Program-made: the position numbers and the translations under genes
Assembly: GCA_030430025.1 (NCBI GenBank)
Contig: JAUIGR010000021.1
Span: 1-42,944, forward strand
Direction: 5' to 3'
Source of the DNA: Gammaproteobacteria bacterium
GTDB taxonomy: Bacteria > Pseudomonadota > Gammaproteobacteria > Xanthomonadales > Marinicellaceae
DNA length: 42,944 nt
Shown: positions 11,248 through 22,008 of the stretch, piece by piece
Layout of the letters: the number at the start of each line of letters is the position of its first letter
How positions within the stretch are numbered: position 1 is the first letter of the stretch
The notes under the pieces: model-generated
What the model saw: the letters and a program-made list of their open reading frames with translations, nothing else
Told to the model about the DNA's origin: nothing
Databases searched by the model: none

Positions 11248-11870
11248 GATTTACTCCCACCACCTTTTTCAGCCTTCATTGATACCACACGCATACGTTC
11301 AGCTGGATTGATATTGATTTGTTTTGAAGCATCTATGGTTTTATTTTCAAGACGTTTTCTTAACGTCAAACAAATGGCCGCAATGATAGCAACTAATAAA
11401 ATAACAGCCGCTATTTCAAACGGATAAACATAATGCGTGAATAGTTCAAGGCCGATCTCTTCAACATTTGAATACCCTTCTGGCATACGTATTAATTCAC
11501 TCTGGGGCAATTGATCTTGCATTTTGTAGCCAAACAGCATCATTAATTCAACTAACATAGCTAAAACAATTAATAAAGCTGCTTTGGTATAAGACTGTTT
11601 AAGAATAGCTGCCTTCGGTTTTTTGATATCTAACATCATCACCACAAACAAAAATAACACCATCACTGCACCGACATAGACTAACACCAGTGTAATGGCC
11701 AAAAATTCGGCTTCAATCAGCATCCATAAAATAGCTGTATTAAAAAAACAAAGCACCAAAAACAGCGCCGCATAAACTGTATTTTTGACACTGACCACAG
11801 CCATGGCTGAACCCACGGTTATGGTGGCAAACACATAAAATAGTAACTGTTGAAATAGCTCTGGATTCAT
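11244..11870 (-). CDS. nuoJ: NADH-quinone oxidoreductase subunit J
   Basis: A membrane subunit of complex I (ND6 equivalent), 208 residues with five predicted helices. The family motif lies in [20 protein letters not shown], followed by VMMLDI. The helix with [10 protein letters not shown] is the one that changes shape during coupling in solved structures. The C-terminal tail after the last helix is charged and variable, ending in a lysine/glycine-rich stretch. Its ATG shares one base with the nuoI stop. Confidence 0.96.
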   Translation of the reverse strand: MNPELFQQLLFYVFATITVGSAMAVVSVKNTVYAALFLVLCFFNTAILWMLIEAEFLAITLVLVYVGAVMVLFLFVVMMLDIKKPKAAILKQSYTKAALLIVLAMLVELMMLFGYKMQDQLPQSELIRMPEGYSNVEEIGLELFTHYVYPFEIAAVILLVAIIAAICLTLRKRLENKTIDASKQININPAERMRVVSMKAEKGGGSKS

Positions 11871-12358
11871 TATCTGTACTTCGCATCTTGTTGTTTTGTT
11901 TCAGCAATTTTTTCTTCATACATATCACCAATAGCCAGTAATTGTTCTTTAGTGATGATATTTTTGCCCTTCGATTCAAAATGATATTCATGAATGTCAG
12001 TTTCAACAATGGAGTCTACTGGACATGATTCTTCACAAAAACCACAATAAATACACTTGAATAAATCAATTTCGTATTTTGTTGTTCTACGAGATCCATC
12101 TTCTCGAACATCAGAATCAATGGTAATGGCAGCTGCAGGACAAACAGCTTCACAAAGTTTACAAGCGATGCAACGCTCTTCTCCATTTGGATAACGCCTC
12201 AAAGCGTGTAAACCTCGAAACCTAGGGGACTTTGGTGTTTTCTCTTCAGGATAACGAACAGTAAACTTTCGTTTGAAGAAATACTTCAAAGTCAGTCCCA
12301 TACCTCTGCGCAACTCTTTCAACGTGAGGCTTTTTAAATAGTTGACTACTTTACTCAT
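11870..12358 (-). CDS. nuoI: NADH-quinone oxidoreductase subunit I (2x[4Fe-4S])
   Basis: A peripheral-arm ferredoxin-like subunit that holds clusters N6a and N6b and passes electrons toward NuoB. The two ligand sets are Cys63/66/69/73 in [12 protein letters not shown] and Cys102/105/108/112 in [12 protein letters not shown]. It has 162 residues, with an amphipathic N terminus that lies on the membrane. It starts 19 bases after nuoH. Confidence 0.97.
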   Translation of the reverse strand: MSKVVNYLKSLTLKELRRGMGLTLKYFFKRKFTVRYPEEKTPKSPRFRGLHALRRYPNGEERCIACKLCEAVCPAAAITIDSDVREDGSRRTTKYEIDLFKCIYCGFCEESCPVDSIVETDIHEYHFESKGKNIITKEQLLAIGDMYEEKIAETKQQDAKYR

Positions 12359-12377
12359 AGTTTGACTCGTTCAGGCT

Positions 12378-13403
12378 TCAAAACCAAGGACCCAGGTGAT
12401 AAACCTTCATAATGGCAACCACCATAATCCAGACTATGGTGATGGGTATAAATACTTTCCAACCCAATCTCATGATTTGATCATATCGATAGCGTGGAAA
12501 TGACGCCCTGAACCAAAAATACAGATACATAAACACACAGGTTTTAACAAAAAACCAAAAAACACTGGGTGTTGCTAATATAGAATCTCCACCAATAGGA
12601 GAGTACCAGCCACCAAGAAACATAATGGCAGCCAAAGCTGAAATAATAATCATGTTGGCATACTCAGCCAAAAAGAACACAGCAAACGCCGAGCCCGAAT
12701 ATTCAACATGAAAGCCAGCCACAATTTCCGACTCACCTTCAGCTACATCAAATGGCGCCCTGTTAGTTTCAGCAACGCCTGCAATAAAATAGATAACAAA
12801 TAATGGGAATAACGGTATGAAGTACCAATTTTGGATACCACCTTGCTGTCCATGAACAATTTCAGTCAAATTCAGTGACCCCGCGGCCACCAACACACCT
12901 ACCAACGCAAAGCCCATAGCAATCTCATAAGAGACAATCTGTGCAGCAGAACGAAGTGCTCCGAGTAAAGCATATTTAGAATTAGATGCCCAGCCTGCAA
13001 TAATAACACCATAAACACCCAATGATGTCATCGCTAAAATATAAACCAAACCTGCATTGATGTTTGCTAACACCAACCCATCTTCAAATGGCACAACAGC
13101 CCACGCAGCAAAAGCAGTTGCCAGTGTAATCACTGGTGCTATTAAAAACAAAAATTTATTGGCATTACTTGGAAAAATAATTTCTTTGGTTAAAAGTTTA
13201 ATAACATCAGCAAATGGCTGCATCAATCCTCGCAATCTAAAGCCGAATAACCCAACACGATTGGGTCCCATTCTTGTATGCATGAAGGCAATGACTTTTC
13301 GCTCAAAATAAGTGGCGTATGCCACACATAAAATCAAAGGCAACATAATGGCGACGATTTTTAGCAGCGTCCAAACAATCATCCAAATTTGTTCTAAAAT
13401 CAC
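12378..13403 (-). CDS. nuoH: NADH-quinone oxidoreductase subunit H
   Basis: The membrane subunit (ND1 equivalent) that joins the two arms of complex I and forms part of the quinone chamber, 341 residues with eight or more helices. Signature segments are [18 protein letters not shown] and [20 protein letters not shown]. The start is GTG, overlapping the nuoG stop as GTGA. A TGGAG sequence seven bases upstream supports this choice. Confidence 0.97.
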   Translation of the reverse strand: MILEQIWMIVWTLLKIVAIMLPLILCVAYATYFERKVIAFMHTRMGPNRVGLFGFRLRGLMQPFADVIKLLTKEIIFPSNANKFLFLIAPVITLATAFAAWAVVPFEDGLVLANINAGLVYILAMTSLGVYGVIIAGWASNSKYALLGALRSAAQIVSYEIAMGFALVGVLVAAGSLNLTEIVHGQQGGIQNWYFIPLFPLFVIYFIAGVAETNRAPFDVAEGESEIVAGFHVEYSGSAFAVFFLAEYANMIIISALAAIMFLGGWYSPIGGDSILATPSVFWFFVKTCVFMYLYFWFRASFPRYRYDQIMRLGWKVFIPITIVWIMVVAIMKVYHLGPWF

Positions 13404-15730
13404 GATTGCACTCCAGTAATGCTAACACTCAAGTCATTGGCATTCAAATTTAATGTACTGTCTCTCCCCATAGAAACCTGAATGGAACCAGGTGCAACAG
13501 ATTTGCATGTAGATAAAGTCAATTCAGCATATCTGCCACACTGCACGACTGAAACCAAATCCCCCGGATTAAACCCTATGGAGGGTAAGTCGTCTGGGTT
13601 CACATATACCGTGTCACTACTTCCATGTACAGTTTGTTGTAGTGGAATCGAACGGCGCGTTAAAGGATCAACATCATAAATAGATGTATCAGCTAACATC
13701 ACCAACCCCTCGTTTTCGATATTCTTCACTTTAACATTCTGACTAATAATCGCATCGATGGTTTTCAATTGAACGGTAGTAGCCATCACATCATTAACAT
13801 CTTGATAGTCAAAACCAGAAAACTCAAGCAGATTACCTAAAACTCTCAACACACGCCAACCTGCTTTTGTTTGACCTGGAGATTTTTGCGCTACCAGAGA
13901 AATTTGCCTATCACCTAAATTATTATAAATTGATCCGCTGATTTCAGGTAATAATGCAATAGGCAGCAACATATCAACATGTGCTCTCAAATTCTCATCT
14001 GCAAAGGCATTCATCGCCACAGAAAACTGACTATTAATCAAAGACAGCTTAGCCAATTCAGGGTTAGCAAAATCTTGTAACTCTGCTTGATAAAAAATAT
14101 TAATCTGGTGTTCTTTTTGTAGCAAATCTCCATCAAAGGATAAACCAGATAAAGTAGCGCCCACAGAATTGGCTCCACGAACTATTTCATAAATTTTTCC
14201 ATTTGTGACTTGTGCCAGCCAAGCTGTTATCGACTTGATTAAACTGGATTGTGGATGCGAAGCAGCTGTTTGACCAAGAATGAATAGGGCATTATCTTCC
14301 TGTATCAATAATTTGGCAAGATGATTCAAGTCTTCATCAGTGTTTTGAGCCATTACCCATTCACCTATTGCTCCTGCAGGTTGTTCCCCTTTGATGTCAG
14401 CAACACAGTGAGCCAAAGCCCCTAATGCCTTAACCCAAGCCAGTTGATTGCCTATATACTCATGGAATATATCAAAATTATGAATATGTTTTTTTGCGCC
14501 TAATGATGAAATCTGAGCACCATTCAACCATGCTTGCCTTAGTTTATGATTCAAAATAGGCTGTTCATGTCTTGGGTAAGCACCGATCAATACAACTTTA
14601 TTTTGTTTACTTACTTCTGGTAAAGTGATATCTACACGTGGTATTCGATCATGTTGAGATAAATCGGTATCATGAATGCGGTGTTCATGATTTTTAGAAC
14701 CCAATCCTTCAAATAGCTTTTTCAATAAAAAATATTCTTCAGTGGTACTATGATTACCAGCAAACAATGCCAAATCGTCACCAGTGAAAGTTTTTAATTT
14801 ATCAGCCAAAGTTGCTAATGCGTCTGTCCAAGAAATATCTTGCCATTGACCATCGATTTTAATTTGCGGATTGACGATTCGATCTTGATCATTTTTGAGT
14901 CCATGGATACCATATCGATCCCTATCAGACAACCATGCTTCATTCAACGACTCATTATCTTGGGGAACAGCACGCAAAATATCACCATTTCGAGTATGGT
15001 AATATAAATTTGAACCAATGGCATCATGCATCGATATGCTACTGGTTGCCATCAGCTCCCAGGCGCGCGCTTTATAGCGAAATGGTTTATTAGTTAAAGC
15101 ACCCACTGGACATAAGTCAATGATATTACCAGACATTTCTGAGTCAACAGAACGACCAATCGCTGTACTGATATTGGTACGATCTCCGCGTCCGATGCCA
15201 CCTAGCTCATCAGTACCTGCAATTTCGTTTAAAAACCGAACACAACGCGTGCACAAAATACAACGAGTCATATCTGTTGAAACCAGTGAACCCAAGTTTT
15301 CATCTTTAACCACACGCTTAGTGTCAACATATCGGGAAACATCCCGACCGTAACCCATCGACACATCTTGCAATTCACACTCACCACCTTGATCACAAAT
15401 CGGACAATCCAGTGGATGATTGATCAATAAAAACTCCATGACATTACGCTGGGCATCAGTGGCTCTTTTCGATTGCGTATATATTTTCATGTCTGGCATC
15501 ACTGGTGTTGCGCAAGCTGGTAAAGGTTTGGGTGCTTTTTCCACATCCACCATACACATGCGGCAATTGGCTGCCACCGAGAGTTTCTTATGATAACAGA
15601 ATCGAGGTATTTTGATGCCCGCCTTATCAGCTGCTTCGATGATCATCGAACCTTTTTCAGCTTGTAAAATTTGTCCATCAATTTCAATATTAATCATATT
15701 GTCAGCTGCTTGTTTTACGCCATCAGTCAT
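13400..15730 (-). CDS. nuoG: NADH-quinone oxidoreductase subunit G
   Basis: The 776-residue iron-sulphur subunit of the NADH module. The N-terminal [2Fe-2S] ligands are in [18 protein letters not shown] and ACATPV. The following sites are [18 protein letters not shown] and [17 protein letters not shown], then [13 protein letters not shown]. After that comes a molybdopterin-oxidoreductase-like domain without cofactor ligands. The position where the E. coli protein binds the extra cluster N7 reads [13 protein letters not shown] without cysteines, so N7 is absent. The ATG overlaps the nuoF stop; an internal Met12 is a possible alternative start. Confidence 0.96.
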   Translation of the reverse strand: MTDGVKQAADNMINIEIDGQILQAEKGSMIIEAADKAGIKIPRFCYHKKLSVAANCRMCMVDVEKAPKPLPACATPVMPDMKIYTQSKRATDAQRNVMEFLLINHPLDCPICDQGGECELQDVSMGYGRDVSRYVDTKRVVKDENLGSLVSTDMTRCILCTRCVRFLNEIAGTDELGGIGRGDRTNISTAIGRSVDSEMSGNIIDLCPVGALTNKPFRYKARAWELMATSSISMHDAIGSNLYYHTRNGDILRAVPQDNESLNEAWLSDRDRYGIHGLKNDQDRIVNPQIKIDGQWQDISWTDALATLADKLKTFTGDDLALFAGNHSTTEEYFLLKKLFEGLGSKNHEHRIHDTDLSQHDRIPRVDITLPEVSKQNKVVLIGAYPRHEQPILNHKLRQAWLNGAQISSLGAKKHIHNFDIFHEYIGNQLAWVKALGALAHCVADIKGEQPAGAIGEWVMAQNTDEDLNHLAKLLIQEDNALFILGQTAASHPQSSLIKSITAWLAQVTNGKIYEIVRGANSVGATLSGLSFDGDLLQKEHQINIFYQAELQDFANPELAKLSLINSQFSVAMNAFADENLRAHVDMLLPIALLPEISGSIYNNLGDRQISLVAQKSPGQTKAGWRVLRVLGNLLEFSGFDYQDVNDVMATTVQLKTIDAIISQNVKVKNIENEGLVMLADTSIYDVDPLTRRSIPLQQTVHGSSDTVYVNPDDLPSIGFNPGDLVSVVQCGRYAELTLSTCKSVAPGSIQVSMGRDSTLNLNANDLSVSITGVQS

Positions 15731-17007
15731 GCGGTCAGCCTCTTATTCATAGATTTTTTATTCTCAACAAAATATTCAAACTCATCCCAGTAATATTTGA
15801 GAATACCTTGTACCGGCCAAGCTGCTGCTTCTCCAAAAGCACAGATTGTATGTCCTTCAATTTGTCCTGCGGCTTGTTTTAGCATTTCGATGTCTTTTTG
15901 TTCTGCACGACCTTCAAGTATCCGTGTCAAGACACGATACATCCAACCTGTTCCTTCACGACAAGGCGTACACTGGCCACAAGATTCCATGTAGTAGAAT
16001 CTTGATAAACGCCAACAAACTTCAACCATACAAGTGTCTTCAGCCATGACAATAACAGCACCAGAACCCAAACCAGAGCCGGCAGCACTAATGGCATCAA
16101 AATCCATGGTCAATCCCATCATCACTTCTGCAGGCAATACTTTCATTGACGATCCACCAGGGATAACTGCTTTTAATTTTTTGCCATCCAACACGCCACC
16201 AGCCATTTCTAATAAATCAGCAAAAGGTGTTCCCAACGACACCTCATAATTACCTGGCTTATTAACATGACCTGAAACAGAAAATATTTTGACGCCACCA
16301 TTATTAGGTTTACCTAAATTTAAAAACCATTCCGCACCATGACGCATGATGGCAGGAACAGAAGCAAAAGACTCTGTATTATTAATGGTTGTTGGTTTAC
16401 CGTAGATACCAAAATTAGCAGGAAAAGGTGGTTTAAATCTGGGTTGGCCTTTTTTACCTTCGAGTGATTCCATCAATGCGGTTTCTTCACCACAAATATA
16501 AGCCCCTGCGCCATGAACAGCATATAGGTCAAAATCCACTCCAGAATCATTGATATTGCGGCCCAACAATCCTGCATCATAAGCTTCTTTTAAGGCTGCT
16601 TCAAAATTTTCAAATGGTTCGTGATGAAATTCTCCACGAAGATAGTTATAACCAACTGTAGCCCCCATCGCATAGCCACCGATCGCCATACCTTCAATCA
16701 CTGCATGCGGATTAAAACGTAAGATATCACGATCATGGCATGTACCAGGCTCTGATTCATCGGAGTTGCACAGTACATATTTTTGACCCGGCGCATCTTT
16801 AGGCATGAAGCTCCACTTCAGACCTGTAGGAAAACCTGCACCACCACGACCACGCAAAGCGGATGCTTTGACGGTATCAATAATCTCATTTTGATCTGTT
16901 TTTTCAGCCAGAATTTTTTTCCACGCCTGATATCCTCCTTTCGACAAATAGTTAGCTAAACTATAGTCTTTATCAGGGTTTAAACAAACATTTTGAGTGT
17001 CGCTCAT
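15727..17007 (-). CDS. nuoF: NADH-quinone oxidoreductase subunit F
   Basis: Subunit that binds NADH and FMN and carries cluster N3, 426 residues. The glycine-rich nucleotide site [14 protein letters not shown] begins near residue 52. The second part, [20 protein letters not shown], is the FMN region. The [4Fe-4S] ligands are in [13 protein letters not shown] and [13 protein letters not shown]. It overlaps nuoE by an ATGA junction. Confidence 0.97.
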   Translation of the reverse strand: MSDTQNVCLNPDKDYSLANYLSKGGYQAWKKILAEKTDQNEIIDTVKASALRGRGGAGFPTGLKWSFMPKDAPGQKYVLCNSDESEPGTCHDRDILRFNPHAVIEGMAIGGYAMGATVGYNYLRGEFHHEPFENFEAALKEAYDAGLLGRNINDSGVDFDLYAVHGAGAYICGEETALMESLEGKKGQPRFKPPFPANFGIYGKPTTINNTESFASVPAIMRHGAEWFLNLGKPNNGGVKIFSVSGHVNKPGNYEVSLGTPFADLLEMAGGVLDGKKLKAVIPGGSSMKVLPAEVMMGLTMDFDAISAAGSGLGSGAVIVMAEDTCMVEVCWRLSRFYYMESCGQCTPCREGTGWMYRVLTRILEGRAEQKDIEMLKQAAGQIEGHTICAFGEAAAWPVQGILKYYWDEFEYFVENKKSMNKRLTA

Positions 17008-17531
17008 GATTGCAAACCTCCCAAAATTTCATCAACCTTTTCATTGGTAAGATTTTCATGATAATGACCATCTACGATCATTAACGGCGCACCAACACAA
17101 CCAGCAACACATTCTTCTTCTCTAACCAAAGTAATGCGACCATCAGGTGTAGTCTCACCTAATTTAATGCCCAGTTTATTTTCAGCATATTGAACCACTT
17201 CGTTGGCACCACGCAGCATACATGAAATATTAGTACAAATGACCACTTTGTGTTCACCCGCAGGTTCAGTAAAAAACATTGAATAAAAACTGGCTGCTTC
17301 AAACACCCAAGATGGAGGTATTTCAAGATATTGAGCTACAGCTTCCATGATTTCTTTACTCAACCACCCTTTATTTTGTCCCTGTGCAGCATGCAATGCA
17401 CCAATTACGGCAGAACGTCGCTGATCTTGAGGGTACTTAGCCAGCCAATAATCAATATGACCGCGGGTTTCATCAGTCAACAAACTGGTAGCCAATGTTT
17501 TGTCCTGATTTTGTGGGTTGACTTGATACAT
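17004..17531 (-). CDS. nuoE: NADH-quinone oxidoreductase subunit E
   Basis: A thioredoxin-fold subunit carrying [2Fe-2S] cluster N1a, 175 residues. The four ligands are Cys99 and Cys104 in [13 protein letters not shown] and Cys141 and Cys145 in [12 protein letters not shown]. The N-terminal helical part matches the family. The ATG shares a base with the nuoD stop (TAATG). Confidence 0.97.
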   Translation of the reverse strand: MYQVNPQNQDKTLATSLLTDETRGHIDYWLAKYPQDQRRSAVIGALHAAQGQNKGWLSKEIMEAVAQYLEIPPSWVFEAASFYSMFFTEPAGEHKVVICTNISCMLRGANEVVQYAENKLGIKLGETTPDGRITLVREEECVAGCVGAPLMIVDGHYHENLTNEKVDEILGGLQS

Positions 17532-18784
17532 TACCGGTCGATCTCCCCAAATACAATATCCATAGTTCCTATCACGGCCACAACATCCGCTAACATGTGG
17601 CCTTTAACCATATCATTCATAGCTGACAAGTGTGCAAACCCAGGTGCACGCACTTTCATTCTAAAAGGTTTATTTGAATCATCTGAAATCAAAAATATAC
17701 CAAACTCACCTTTAGGAGCCTCGACTGCGCTATACACCTCACCAGCGGGAACCACATATCCTTCTGTGAACAATTTAAAATGGTGAATCATTGATTCCAT
17801 ATCTTCTTTCATCATTTCCCTATTTGGAGGCGCGACTTTATAATCATCTGTCATAACCGGACCTGGGTTCCCTTTGAGCCACTTAACACACTGTTTGATG
17901 ATTCTGTTTGATTGTGTCATTTCTTCCATTCGTACTAAATAACGGTCATAACAATCACCATTAACACCCACGGGTATATCGAAGTCGACCTTATCATAGG
18001 CAGCATAGGTTTGTTTTTTACGCAAATCCCATTCAATACCTGAGCCACGTAACATTGGACCAGAAAAACCCCAAGCTTTCGCTTGCTCAGGAGAGACCAC
18101 CCCAATACCGACAGTACGCTGTTTCCATATTCTATTATCCTGCAGCAAGGTCCTATATTCAGCAATTTTACTATCGAAATCATCAGCAAAAGCTTCGATA
18201 AAATCTAACAAAGAGCCTTCACGCCATTCATTCACTTTTCTCAAATCTTTTCCTTTGGTCCATTGAGACTCTTGATGTTTTGGCATTTGATCAGGTAAAT
18301 CGCGATACACTCCACCCGGTCGATAATAAGTGGCATGCATACGAGCTCCAGATACAGCTTCATACATATCCATCAACATCTCACGTTCACGAAAAGCATA
18401 TAGGAACAATGCCATAGCACCTAAATCTAAACCATGAGTACCAATCCACATCAAGTGGTTTCTCAACCGAGTTAACTCATCAAAAAGTGTTCTAATATAC
18501 TGTGCACGTAAAGGTGCCCGAACCCCTAATAATTTTTCAATTGCCCGAACATAAGCGTGCTCATTACACATCATGGACACATAGTCCAAACGATCCATGT
18601 AGCCAATTGACTGATTAAAGGGTTTAGATTCTGCCAGTTTTTCTGTGGCTCTATGTAACAAACCAACATGAGGGTCAGCATGTTCAACAAGCTCACCATC
18701 CATTTCCAAAATCAAACGCAACACACCATGGGCCGCAGGGTGCTGCGGGCCAAAATTCATAGTGTAGTTTTTAATTTCCGACAT
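17531..18784 (-). CDS. nuoD: NADH-quinone oxidoreductase subunit D
   Basis: The 417-residue subunit that, with NuoB, forms the quinone-reduction site at the foot of the peripheral arm. It derives from the large subunit of [NiFe] hydrogenases. The N terminus has [16 protein letters not shown] with the loop histidine; the C terminus ends FGEIDR as usual. It is a separate gene, unlike the fused nuoCD of E. coli. It starts two bases after the nuoC stop. Confidence 0.97.
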   Translation of the reverse strand: MSEIKNYTMNFGPQHPAAHGVLRLILEMDGELVEHADPHVGLLHRATEKLAESKPFNQSIGYMDRLDYVSMMCNEHAYVRAIEKLLGVRAPLRAQYIRTLFDELTRLRNHLMWIGTHGLDLGAMALFLYAFREREMLMDMYEAVSGARMHATYYRPGGVYRDLPDQMPKHQESQWTKGKDLRKVNEWREGSLLDFIEAFADDFDSKIAEYRTLLQDNRIWKQRTVGIGVVSPEQAKAWGFSGPMLRGSGIEWDLRKKQTYAAYDKVDFDIPVGVNGDCYDRYLVRMEEMTQSNRIIKQCVKWLKGNPGPVMTDDYKVAPPNREMMKEDMESMIHHFKLFTEGYVVPAGEVYSAVEAPKGEFGIFLISDDSNKPFRMKVRAPGFAHLSAMNDMVKGHMLADVVAVIGTMDIVFGEIDR

Positions 18785-18786
18785 AT

Positions 18787-19500
18787 TTACGAAGCCTCCT
18801 GATCTTTCATGCTATCTACATAGCGAGAGTCTCTGCGGATGGTTTTGGGAACCAGTACACGTGGTTCAATAGAAACAGGCTGGTAGACAACCCTTTTTTG
18901 ATCTTCATCATATTTGACTTCAACATTACCGACCAATGGAAAATCTTTTCTGAACGGATGTCCTATAAAACCATAATCAGTCAAAATTCTCCGTAAATCA
19001 GGATGTCCTTTAAAAACAATACCATATAAGTCAAAAGCTTCACGTTCGAACCAATTAACACCAGGCCATACATCAATCAGGGAAGGAACTGATAAAACAC
19101 CTTCATTCGGCGCAAAACATTTAATAGTCAATCGTCGGTTATGTTTAAACGACAATAACTGAACGATCACAGCAAACCTGTTAGCTACCGACTCTTCACG
19201 CCTTTCATCCCATGAAAAGCGCCCTGGTCCTTTACGGTAGATGCCACGAGAAAAGCCAGTTGATGAAACGCCCTCTGTTTGCCACTCAGCTTGACCATAC
19301 GTCAAGTAATCAACACCACATAAATCAACCAACTGCTCAAACATCAAAGCTTTATTATCTTTCAACTCCCGAGCGACATCAGCCCAAGAGTCAACCGGAA
19401 CAACTAATGTCACACCATGTCGTGTTTCTTCAATTTTAATGACATCATTTCCAAATGTTGCGATTAAATCTTTACTCAATTCGTATTTCAAATTACTCAT
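18787..19500 (-). CDS. nuoC: NADH-quinone oxidoreductase subunit C
   Basis: The 30-kDa subunit of the connecting module, 237 residues. The signature is [18 protein letters not shown] followed by [20 protein letters not shown]. An inserted loop around residues 75-105, rich in Gly, Arg and Ser, lies between the two halves of the domain. The start overlaps the nuoB stop. It is not fused to nuoD. Confidence 0.96.
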   Translation of the reverse strand: MSNLKYELSKDLIATFGNDVIKIEETRHGVTLVVPVDSWADVARELKDNKALMFEQLVDLCGVDYLTYGQAEWQTEGVSSTGFSRGIYRKGPGRFSWDERREESVANRFAVIVQLLSFKHNRRLTIKCFAPNEGVLSVPSLIDVWPGVNWFEREAFDLYGIVFKGHPDLRRILTDYGFIGHPFRKDFPLVGNVEVKYDEDQKRVVYQPVSIEPRVLVPKTIRRDSRYVDSMKDQEAS

Positions 19501-20009
19501 GATGTTCTGGCAATCGTGTTGGTACGCTTGATTTTCTTTTGTAGCTGTAAAATACCATAAATGAGGGCTTCAGCAGTGGGTGGACAACCTGGAACATAAA
19601 CATCAACAGGGACAACACGATCACACCCACGAACTACCGAATAAGAATAATGATAATAGCCACCACCATTTGCACAGGAACCCATCGAAATAACGTACTT
19701 AGGCTCCGGCATTTGATCATAAACCTTACGCAAAGCTGGCGCCATTTTATTCACTAAAGTACCAGCCACAATCATGACATCAGACTGTCTAGGAGAAGGT
19801 CTAAAAATAACTCCAAATCGATCCAAATCATAACGAGCAGCACCTGCATGCATCATCTCAACAGCACAACAAGCCAACCCAAAAGTCATTGGCCAAAGTG
19901 AACCGGTACGAGCCCAATGTAACAAATCATCTATTTTCGCTGTAGCAAAACCCTTTTCCTGTAAGCCATGGTCAACAATCGGATCAATAACGTTATCAAC
20001 TACTCCCAT
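19497..20009 (-). CDS. nuoB: NADH-quinone oxidoreductase subunit B
   Basis: Carries cluster N2, the last electron carrier before quinone. The adjacent cysteines Cys47-Cys48 are in [14 protein letters not shown]; the other two ligands are in [10 protein letters not shown] and [13 protein letters not shown] start it at the ATG at 20009 (MGVVDNVID, 170 residues) because an AAAGGAG lies seven bases upstream. The frame is open to a GTG at 20030, but that would begin inside the ribosome-binding site. The chosen start overlaps the end of nuoA by ten bases. Confidence 0.95.
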   Translation of the reverse strand: MGVVDNVIDPIVDHGLQEKGFATAKIDDLLHWARTGSLWPMTFGLACCAVEMMHAGAARYDLDRFGVIFRPSPRQSDVMIVAGTLVNKMAPALRKVYDQMPEPKYVISMGSCANGGGYYHYSYSVVRGCDRVVPVDVYVPGCPPTAEALIYGILQLQKKIKRTNTIARTS

Positions 20010-20356
20010 TCCAATGCTCCTTTCTTCCACTCATATATGAAGCCAATAACCAGCAAAAATAAAAACAAAAACATGGAAACCAAACCAAAAGCACCTAACT
20101 TATCCAAAACCACAGCCCAAGGAAATAAGAAAGCAATTTCCAAATCAAAAATAATAAAAAGGATAGCCACTAAATAAAAACGCACATCAAATTTCATATG
20201 AGCATCATCAAATGCCTCAAAGCCACATTCATACGCAGACATTTTTTCATCATTTGGACGCTTAGTGCCAAATAAATAGCCTAACGACAACAACACCACA
20301 CCGAGTCCAGTTGATACACCTAAAAACAGTAAAATCGGAAAATAGTCAGTAATCAT
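20000..20356 (-). CDS. nuoA: NADH-quinone oxidoreductase subunit A
   Basis: A small membrane subunit (ND3 equivalent), 118 residues and three helices. The conserved loop [20 protein letters not shown] follows the first helix and includes the switch cysteine known from ND3; [20 protein letters not shown] is the second helix. It is the first nuo gene and follows tRNA-Leu and a candidate small ORF. Confidence 0.97.
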   Translation of the reverse strand: MITDYFPILLFLGVSTGLGVVLLSLGYLFGTKRPNDEKMSAYECGFEAFDDAHMKFDVRFYLVAILFIIFDLEIAFLFPWAVVLDKLGAFGLVSMFLFLFLLVIGFIYEWKKGALEWE

Positions 20357-20411
20357 TCAGACATCCTCTATATATAAGCTTCACCGCAACTATAAAACTT
20401 TATAAAATAGC

Positions 20412-20516
20412 TCAGCAAGTTAAAAGAACAGCGACCAATGTCATTAAACCACCAGCAAAATTGATAACGGAAACATGCTGTTTTCCAGAACTGCCACGTT
20501 CAACAGTATTGGTCAT
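20412..20516 (-). CDS. Candidate 34-residue membrane peptide
   Basis: A short frame between tRNA-Leu and nuoA, with ATG at 20516 and TGA at 20412. It encodes a polar, charged N terminus (MTNTVERGSSGKQ) followed by one hydrophobic helix ending at a terminal cysteine. An AAAGAG lies about 13 bases upstream, a poor ribosome-binding site. It is on the same strand as nuoA and about 55 bases ahead of it, so it would be the first gene of the operon transcript. I do not recognise it. The layout fits a single-helix peptide or a translated leader. A chance frame of this length cannot be excluded. Confidence 0.45.
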   Translation of the reverse strand: MTNTVERGSSGKQHVSVINFAGGLMTLVAVLLTC

Positions 20517-20552
20517 AATTATTAAAATTTCTCTTTAATCTATATCTAAATT

Positions 20553-20639
20553 TGGTGCCGAAGGCCGGACTTGAACCGGCACGACCAAATGGTCACCACC
20601 CCCTCAAGATGGCGTGTCTACCAATTCCACCACTTCGGC
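20553..20639 (-). tRNA. tRNA-Leu (anticodon GAG)
   Basis: On the minus strand the acceptor stem GCCGAAG pairs with CTTCGGC, followed by A and an encoded CCA end. The D-loop region GGAATTGGTAGACAC, the anticodon stem-loop CCATC-TTGAGGG-GGTGG, the long variable arm typical of type II tRNAs and the GGTTCAAGTCC T-arm are all present. The loop gives anticodon GAG, reading CUU/CUC. It lies between secG and the nuo operon, a common gammaproteobacterial neighbourhood. Confidence 0.97.
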
Positions 20640-20726
20640 ATATTAAACTCTTTCCAAAAAACGACAAGCTCACCAAGTATCAAAACGCACCTTCTTAAAA
20701 CTACCAAAATAGCAATAAACGGCTAA

Positions 20727-21227
20727 TTATTGATCACTGTCACCTTCGATCACTGACTGGTCATCATCAATCACTTGATTTTCTGTGACTGGCTCATCAG
20801 CGATATTTTCTACAGTTTCAGTCTTGTCATCATTGACTTCTGTCAATTTTTCAAATGATTCTTTAACAACTGCATCGACAGCAGCACTTGAGTTTACTTC
20901 ATCTCCAGGAACAACTACGGCCTCAGTCTCATTTTCTATACTACCTATAACACCTAAATCTTGTTCAGTAATAACACCCTGCCCATCAGCATATATATTA
21001 CGTGAATCAATAGCGATCAACATGGTTACGATAAAAAATGCTGTAGCCAATATGGCTGTTGACTTAGTCAAAAATGAGCCTGAACCTTTGGCACCAAAAA
21101 CAGTACCAGAAGCACCTCCACCAAAAGCTGAACCGGCAGTCGCACCGGGGCCTCGCTGAATCAGAATAAAACCAATCAAAGCGATGCCAACAAGCACTTG
21201 AATGATATTTAAAAAATTAATGGTCAT
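20727..21227 (-). CDS. secG: Preprotein translocase subunit SecG, long acidic tail
   Basis: A small membrane partner of SecYE that helps protein export. The N-terminal part (residues about 1-75) has two helices with the conserved LIQRGPGATAGSAFGGGASG and TVFGAKGSGSFLTKSTA between them. The following tail of roughly 90 residues is rich in Asp, Glu and Val, which makes the protein 166 residues compared with about 110 in E. coli. The start is four bases after tpiA, with AGGAG nine bases upstream. The tail is on the cytoplasmic or periplasmic side depending on topology; the sequence does not decide this. Confidence 0.93.
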   Translation of the reverse strand: MTINFLNIIQVLVGIALIGFILIQRGPGATAGSAFGGGASGTVFGAKGSGSFLTKSTAILATAFFIVTMLIAIDSRNIYADGQGVITEQDLGVIGSIENETEAVVVPGDEVNSSAAVDAVVKESFEKLTEVNDDKTETVENIADEPVTENQVIDDDQSVIEGDSDQ

Positions 21228-21231
21228 TTCA

Positions 21232-22008
21232 TTATTCTCCTTTCGACAATTTGTCAGCTTTTTGACAAACTGCCATAAAATCTTCTACGGTCAATGAAGC
21301 CCCGCCAATCAAGCCACCATCAACGTCAGGCATAGAAAACAAAGCCTCAGCATTGCTGCCATTACAGCTGCCACCATAGAGCAACCTCATGCGGCGCGCA
21401 ATTATATCATCTTTCACTGCCAAATGAGAACGGATAAATTGGTGAACTTCCTGTGCCTGTTCTGCAGTAGCTGTCAATCCAGTGCCAATAGCCCAAACTG
21501 GCTCGTAGGCAATAACACCCTGACCTAAACCAGCCACACCAACTTCCGTTAAAACAGCGTCGATTTGTGACCATATAATCGCCTCAGTTTCAGCTGACTC
21601 TCGCTGTTCATATGTTTCTCCCACACATAAAACCGGCATTAACCCTTGACCCAACGCTTGAGCGAATTTTTTTGCTACCAATTCGTTACTTTCTTGGCCG
21701 TAGTGACGACATTCAGAATGACCTGCCAACACCCACTGACAGCCCAGTTCCTTGAGCATTCCAGCACTGATTTCTGAAGTAAAAGCGCCTTTGCTATGAG
21801 CTGAAACATTTTGTCCTCCCCACTGTAAGTGACTCCCTTGTAATCGATGAGCAACCATAGGAAGATGGACAAAAGGAGGGAAAACCACTACATCATAACC
21901 AATCCCGTCGCGAATTGCAGATAATAGACCTGATGCCAAAGAGCTTGCTGACTGAATCGAGCCGTTCATTTTCCAATTACCAGCCACCAGCAATTTACGC
22001 ACCAGCAT
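21232..22008 (-). CDS. tpiA: Triosephosphate isomerase
   Basis: A glycolytic enzyme interconverting glyceraldehyde-3-phosphate and dihydroxyacetone phosphate. Catalytic residues are the Lys in AGNWKMNGS, the His in [11 protein letters not shown] and the Glu in [13 protein letters not shown]; the phosphate loop is [10 protein letters not shown]. The frame is open further upstream, but homologues begin at this point. The ATG at 22008 has AAGGAG only three bases upstream, while the GTG at 22002 has it at nine bases and gives [10 protein letters not shown], which aligns exactly with E. coli. GTG may be the true start. The gene overlaps the gyrA end by about ten bases. Confidence 0.95.
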   Translation of the reverse strand: MLVRKLLVAGNWKMNGSIQSASSLASGLLSAIRDGIGYDVVVFPPFVHLPMVAHRLQGSHLQWGGQNVSAHSKGAFTSEISAGMLKELGCQWVLAGHSECRHYGQESNELVAKKFAQALGQGLMPVLCVGETYEQRESAETEAIIWSQIDAVLTEVGVAGLGQGVIAYEPVWAIGTGLTATAEQAQEVHQFIRSHLAVKDDIIARRMRLLYGGSCNGSNAEALFSMPDVDGGLIGGASLTVEDFMAVCQKADKLSKGE

